A DNA stretch of 9,926 nucleotides from positions 1 through 9,926 of the forward strand of contig CAZIVE010000093.1 of the NCBI GenBank assembly GCA_964542435.1. Direction: 5' to 3'. The position numbers and the translations under genes were made by a program. The notes under the pieces are model-generated. The model saw only the letters and a program-made list of their open reading frames with translations, searched no databases and was not told where the DNA came from. Below are positions 7,270 to 9,926 of the stretch, piece after piece (position 1 is the first letter of the stretch; each line of letters starts with the position of its first letter). The stretch comes from CAZIVE01 sp964542435. GTDB lineage: Bacteria; Bacteroidota; Bacteroidia; Bacteroidales; Tannerellaceae.

Positions 7270-8198
7270 AAACTTGCAGGTAGATCCATATTACCAACGA
7301 TAATCGCTGGCGTTAAGTCTCTCATCAAGGAAAAGGCGAACCATTTCTTCCCTAAATCCTTTAGGGAAGCACCTATGTGATAGACTTTATCGTCAATACA
7401 AAGGAATCGGTCATGTGATTTACGGAATTCCCGTACAATTATCCTGCGATTCGTATTCTGAGCATTATATTTATCAATATCCAATTGCAGTTGACGGCTG
7501 ATTGTGTGAGTAAATATAGTAACGTTTACTCCAATTTTACGTTTGTCAAGCATGGTAAGGACACTCTCATCGACATAATTATCTATGAGAATAATGCGCT
7601 GCCTTGCCTCTTTAATAAGTTTAGATATAAAATCATAGGCGTCAAAAACTTGTCCATCATAGAAAATGCCTTGAGGTGGAAGATTGTACTGATCTATGCG
7701 ACGGAATACCTCATCTATACGTTTATCTGTTTTTTCCTGATGTTGCTTCATCGTCAACTGATGATATTCGATTGTTTCCATTCGTTGAATCATCTGTGCA
7801 TTATTGGCCAAAAATCGCCGCATAGCGGTAAATGCCCGCATGATACGAATATTGACTCCAATAGCTATTGGCGAACGAAGCACACCACTCAACATGGCAA
7901 TGCCATTTTCAGTAAATGCATAAGGAAGTTTTCGAATGCCACCCCAACTTGAAGTCGCAATTTGCGACTTCAAGTCGTTAGCTTCCTTATTAGACAATTG
8001 AAAAACGAAATCTGCAGGAAAGCGATCTCTATTGCGCTTAACCTGTTCATTTATTCGCTTCGTTTCTACTCCATACAATTCGGCCAAATTATAATCCAAC
8101 AACACTTGAACACCTTTCAGGGTCAAGATTCTACTTGAGATATCCGAATCAGGAGATTTAGGATCGCGATTTGCGATATCCAATTCTTTATCTTCCAT
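7266..8198 (-). CDS. ORF6N-domain / PLD-like fusion protein
   Basis: A 310-residue cytoplasmic protein with no signal peptide. Residues about 20-105 match the ORF6N DNA-binding domain found in phage antirepressor-like proteins (PF10543): ILTLKGVQVLLDYNLAELYGV, RNRDRFPADFVFQL, then SQIATSSWGG and LPYAFTENGIAML. About 130-172 is charged, Gln-rich and probably coiled coil. Residues about 183-290 look like a phospholipase-D-like domain with a single motif H262-x-R264-x4-D269-x6-G276: HKD spacing, but Arg in place of Lys. It starts 36 bp after the GHL10 gene on the same strand with no visible promoter between them, so read-through is likely. The coding region is visibly more AT-rich than its neighbours. 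It converges on the DUF3868 gene with overlapping stops. Such genes are common and often multicopy in Bacteroidetes; the biological role is not established. Confidence 0.85.
   Translation of the reverse strand: MEDKELDIANRDPKSPDSDISSRILTLKGVQVLLDYNLAELYGVETKRINEQVKRNRDRFPADFVFQLSNKEANDLKSQIATSSWGGIRKLPYAFTENGIAMLSGVLRSPIAIGVNIRIMRAFTAMRRFLANNAQMIQRMETIEYHQLTMKQHQEKTDKRIDEVFRRIDQYNLPPQGIFYDGQVFDAYDFISKLIKEARQRIILIDNYVDESVLTMLDKRKIGVNVTIFTHTISRQLQLDIDKYNAQNTNRRIIVREFRKSHDRFLCIDDKVYHIGASLKDLGKKWFAFSLMRDLTPAIIVGNMDLPASF
7947..7975. repeat. 29-bp near-perfect palindrome inside the ORF6N gene
   Basis: Arms ACTTGAAGTCGCAA (7947-7960) and TTGCGACTTCAAGT (7962-7975) are perfect 14-bp reverse complements around a single T at 7961. 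It lies in the ORF6N domain, in the codons for about residues 74-84 (LKSQIATSS). The size and perfection are well beyond chance for a coding region of this length. Confidence 0.9.
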
Positions 8199-8234
8199 AG
8201 TCTTTTTTGTTTTGGTTCATCCATTGTCATTCTC

Positions 8235-9755
8235 TTACAGCTTCACCCCTTTCACCTTTCCCTTCAGGCTTTCGTTGTTGAAGCGATCGACGGTCGTCAC
8301 TACATATTTCCAGGATTCCCGACCTTTTTCATAAGGCAGTAGATAACTGGTCTCAGGCGTGATGGTGACGATATGTGACGGATCGTTCAAATCCATCTTT
8401 GCACCTTTGGCAAAGCGATAGACGACGAAATAATAAGGAGCTTCGGGATTGGAGACATCCTTCTTCGCCTTCCAGTTCAGCAAATAACCTTTTTCGGTCC
8501 AAGTAGCTTTCACACTGCTGACGGCTTTCGGCGTATTTTCACAGAGATGTTTGTAAGGAGGAATCAATGCAGGATAGCGATTGTAGTTCAGACGTAGGCT
8601 GTCGCGAACGCCGGTGTTGTTCCAAAGCAGTTCATTGGCGGGCCAATAACAGTTGCCACTTACATGAGGCAGTGTACGCTCGGCTTGCATCTTGGCTGTG
8701 AGTTGTCCGGCTTTCATCGTGCGATCGACATCCTGACCGATGTAGAGCGGACGACCGTAAGCATTCGCGTCCCACCAGTTGATGAGCGTCGTATAGTCGG
8801 CAGCCTTGTGACCGATTTCCCAATAAAGCTGCGGAATGTCATAATCCACCCAGCCTTTCTTCACCCAAAGAAGGATGTCGGCATAGAGATCGTCATAGTT
8901 CTCCAAACCATTCGTATTGGAACCGTTCGGATCATGTTTCTTGTTGCGGTAGATACCGAACGGACTGACGCCGAAGCGCACCCAGGGTTTGGTCAAGACA
9001 ATCGTCCGTTTCACCTGCTCAATCAGCTTGTTGACATTTTCACGTCGCCAATCACCGATATTATCCGCCGTATATCCGGCAGGAACGCCATATTTCTCAA
9101 AACTCTCCTGATCGGGGAATGCTTCTCCGGCGTGTGGATAGGGATAAAAATAGTCGTCCATGTGAATCGCATCCACATCATAACGCGTCAGGATATCTTT
9201 CACCACATCGCAAATGAACTGACGGCATTCGGGAAGTGACGGATTGAAGAGCAGTTGACCGTTGTAGGTAAGGAACCACTCGGGATGCTTATAATAGATG
9301 TGTGATGGCGCCAGCTGCGTCTGTCCGGCTACGCGGGCACGATAAGGATTCATCCAGGCATGCAGTTCCATGGCACGCTTGTGACATTCGGTGACCATGA
9401 AAGCCAACGGATCGAAGTTGCCTTCGGGAGCTTTGCCCTGTTCGCCGGTAAAATAGCGGCTCCAAGGCTCAAGGTTGGATTGATAGAACGCATCGGCCTC
9501 GGGACGTATCTGGAAGAGGATAGCATTGATGCCATCCGCATGCAGTTCGTCGAGTTTCTTGATGAAGCTGGCCTTCATCTCCGCTACGCTCATCTGTTTG
9601 TATTCGCCCTGACCAACCGTCTGGATCCACGCTCCGCGAAACTCATGTTTGGCATCCTGTCCTCCCGGGTTCGTAACCTGAACCGTACGGTTCACTGTGC
9701 CGCAACTAGCCAAGAGAAGCATGGCTGCACATATAATTCCTATCTTCGTTCTCAT
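8235..9755 (-). CDS. GHL10 family (PF02638) glycosyl hydrolase-like lipoprotein
   Basis: A 506-residue envelope lipoprotein. The start at 9755 gives MRTKIGI, a hydrophobic stretch and lipobox LASC with Cys18; the frame is open for 34 more codons to an ATG at 9857, but the promoter lies inside that extension. The GHL10 domain spans about 38-390: EFRGAWIQTVGQGEY near 38-52, FQIRPEADAFY near 81-91, HAWMNPYRARV near 132-142, AIHMDDYFYPYP near 196-207 with acidic D200/D201 as candidate catalytic residues, and GVSPFGIYRNK near 262-272. About 408-500 looks like a fibronectin type III-like domain (KATWTEKGYLLNWKA, WKYVVTTVDRFNNESL). E. coli DigH (YddW), of the same family, cleaves denuded peptidoglycan glycan strands, so a cell-wall role is a reasonable inference; another glycan substrate cannot be excluded. 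Confidence 0.9.
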   Translation of the reverse strand: MRTKIGIICAAMLLLASCGTVNRTVQVTNPGGQDAKHEFRGAWIQTVGQGEYKQMSVAEMKASFIKKLDELHADGINAILFQIRPEADAFYQSNLEPWSRYFTGEQGKAPEGNFDPLAFMVTECHKRAMELHAWMNPYRARVAGQTQLAPSHIYYKHPEWFLTYNGQLLFNPSLPECRQFICDVVKDILTRYDVDAIHMDDYFYPYPHAGEAFPDQESFEKYGVPAGYTADNIGDWRRENVNKLIEQVKRTIVLTKPWVRFGVSPFGIYRNKKHDPNGSNTNGLENYDDLYADILLWVKKGWVDYDIPQLYWEIGHKAADYTTLINWWDANAYGRPLYIGQDVDRTMKAGQLTAKMQAERTLPHVSGNCYWPANELLWNNTGVRDSLRLNYNRYPALIPPYKHLCENTPKAVSSVKATWTEKGYLLNWKAKKDVSNPEAPYYFVVYRFAKGAKMDLNDPSHIVTITPETSYLLPYEKGRESWKYVVTTVDRFNNESLKGKVKGVKL

Positions 9756-9776
9756 TCTATAATAGTATTTCGGTTG

Positions 9777-9808
9777 CGAAGATAGTGTTTTTGAATGGAA
9801 ATTGCCAA
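9777..9808 (-). promoter_or_regulatory. Promoter of the GHL10 lipoprotein gene
   Basis: The minus strand reads TATCTTCG at 9784-9777, matching TAnnTTTG at all but one position. TTGG at 9808-9805 lies 20 nt upstream and fits the TTTG-like -33 element. The predicted transcript starts about 15-20 nt before the ATG at 9755, which argues against the longer reading frame from 9857. It may also drive the downstream ORF6N gene. Confidence 0.55.
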
Positions 9809-9860
9809 GATGATGAAGCCGGAATAGTCCAAAAGTGAGAGGTTGAGCACAATTCATAGT

Positions 9861-9888
9861 GTGCAGAGCCTTCCCGCGCTCGCGGGAA
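9861..9888 (-). repeat. Inverted repeat resembling one unit of the left-hand array
   Basis: TTCCCGCG (9871-9878) and CGCGGGAA (9881-9888) form a perfect 8-bp inverted repeat around CT. Read on the minus strand, the stretch contains GCGAG, CGGGAAGG and CTCTGCAC in that order, words also found in that order among array units: GCGAG and CGGGAAGG in unit 4, CTCTGCAC in units 1 and 3. No T-run follows, so it is not an obvious terminator. The ACCATGGT palindrome follows at 9888-9895. The window ends before it can be seen whether more units follow. Confidence 0.5.
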
Positions 9889-9926
9889 CCATGGTCAAGC
9901 GTTGAGTACTGCCTCAGCCGACAGCG

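Noticed and set aside
9756..9857. N-terminal extension of the GHL10 protein to the ATG at 9857
   Set aside because: The extension has no signal character. Starting at 9755 gives a textbook lipoprotein signal, and the -7/-33 promoter pair lies within the extension.
9871..9888. Intrinsic terminator at the GC-rich hairpin near the right edge
   Set aside because: The stem is perfect but neither strand has a T-run after it, and it resembles the array unit better.

Overview
The window looks like chromosomal DNA from a Bacteroidales bacterium, most plausibly Prevotella or a close relative. The evidence is good matches to the Bacteroidetes -7 promoter box (TAnnTTTG) ahead of several genes, start codons with weak or no Shine-Dalgarno, SPI and lipobox signals typical of that phylum, and a DUF3575/DUF3868 gene pair known mainly from Bacteroidales fimbrial loci. 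No rRNA, tRNA, CRISPR array, transposase or integrase is visible.

Layout. Positions 1-632 contain no credible protein gene. They hold a hairpin-containing promoter-like element pointing out of the left edge (1-63), a degenerate tandem array of about ten 41-43 bp units (98-520) closed by an imperfect inverted repeat, and hairpins downstream of the efflux operon. Positions 633-5988 (minus strand) are a compact three-gene tripartite efflux operon, transcribed as TolC-like outer membrane channel, then periplasmic adaptor lipoprotein, then RND permease, with gaps of only 15 and 10 bp. Positions 5989-6198 form a divergent promoter region. Positions 6199-7269 (plus strand) encode a DUF3575 protein and a DUF3868 protein with no fimbrillin genes after them. 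Converging on these, with overlapping stop codons, is a minus-strand ORF6N/PLD-like fusion gene (7266-8198). It lies 36 bp downstream of a minus-strand lipoprotein glycosidase of the GHL10 family (8235-9755). The right edge (9861-9888) carries a short perfect inverted repeat that resembles one unit of the left-hand array on the opposite strand.

How they work together. The efflux operon should build a complete inner membrane to outer membrane export pump; substrate cannot be read from sequence. The GHL10 lipoprotein probably trims cell-wall or other glycan at the envelope. The DUF3575/DUF3868 pair is probably cell-surface related but appears orphaned. The ORF6N/PLD gene is of a mobile, phage-associated type and is visibly more AT-rich than its neighbours.

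The most unusual signals are the palindrome-centred repeat array with a relative at the opposite edge, a 29-bp near-perfect palindrome inside the ORF6N coding region, the hairpin-less adaptor protein, and the truncated, orphaned fimbrial-type pair.
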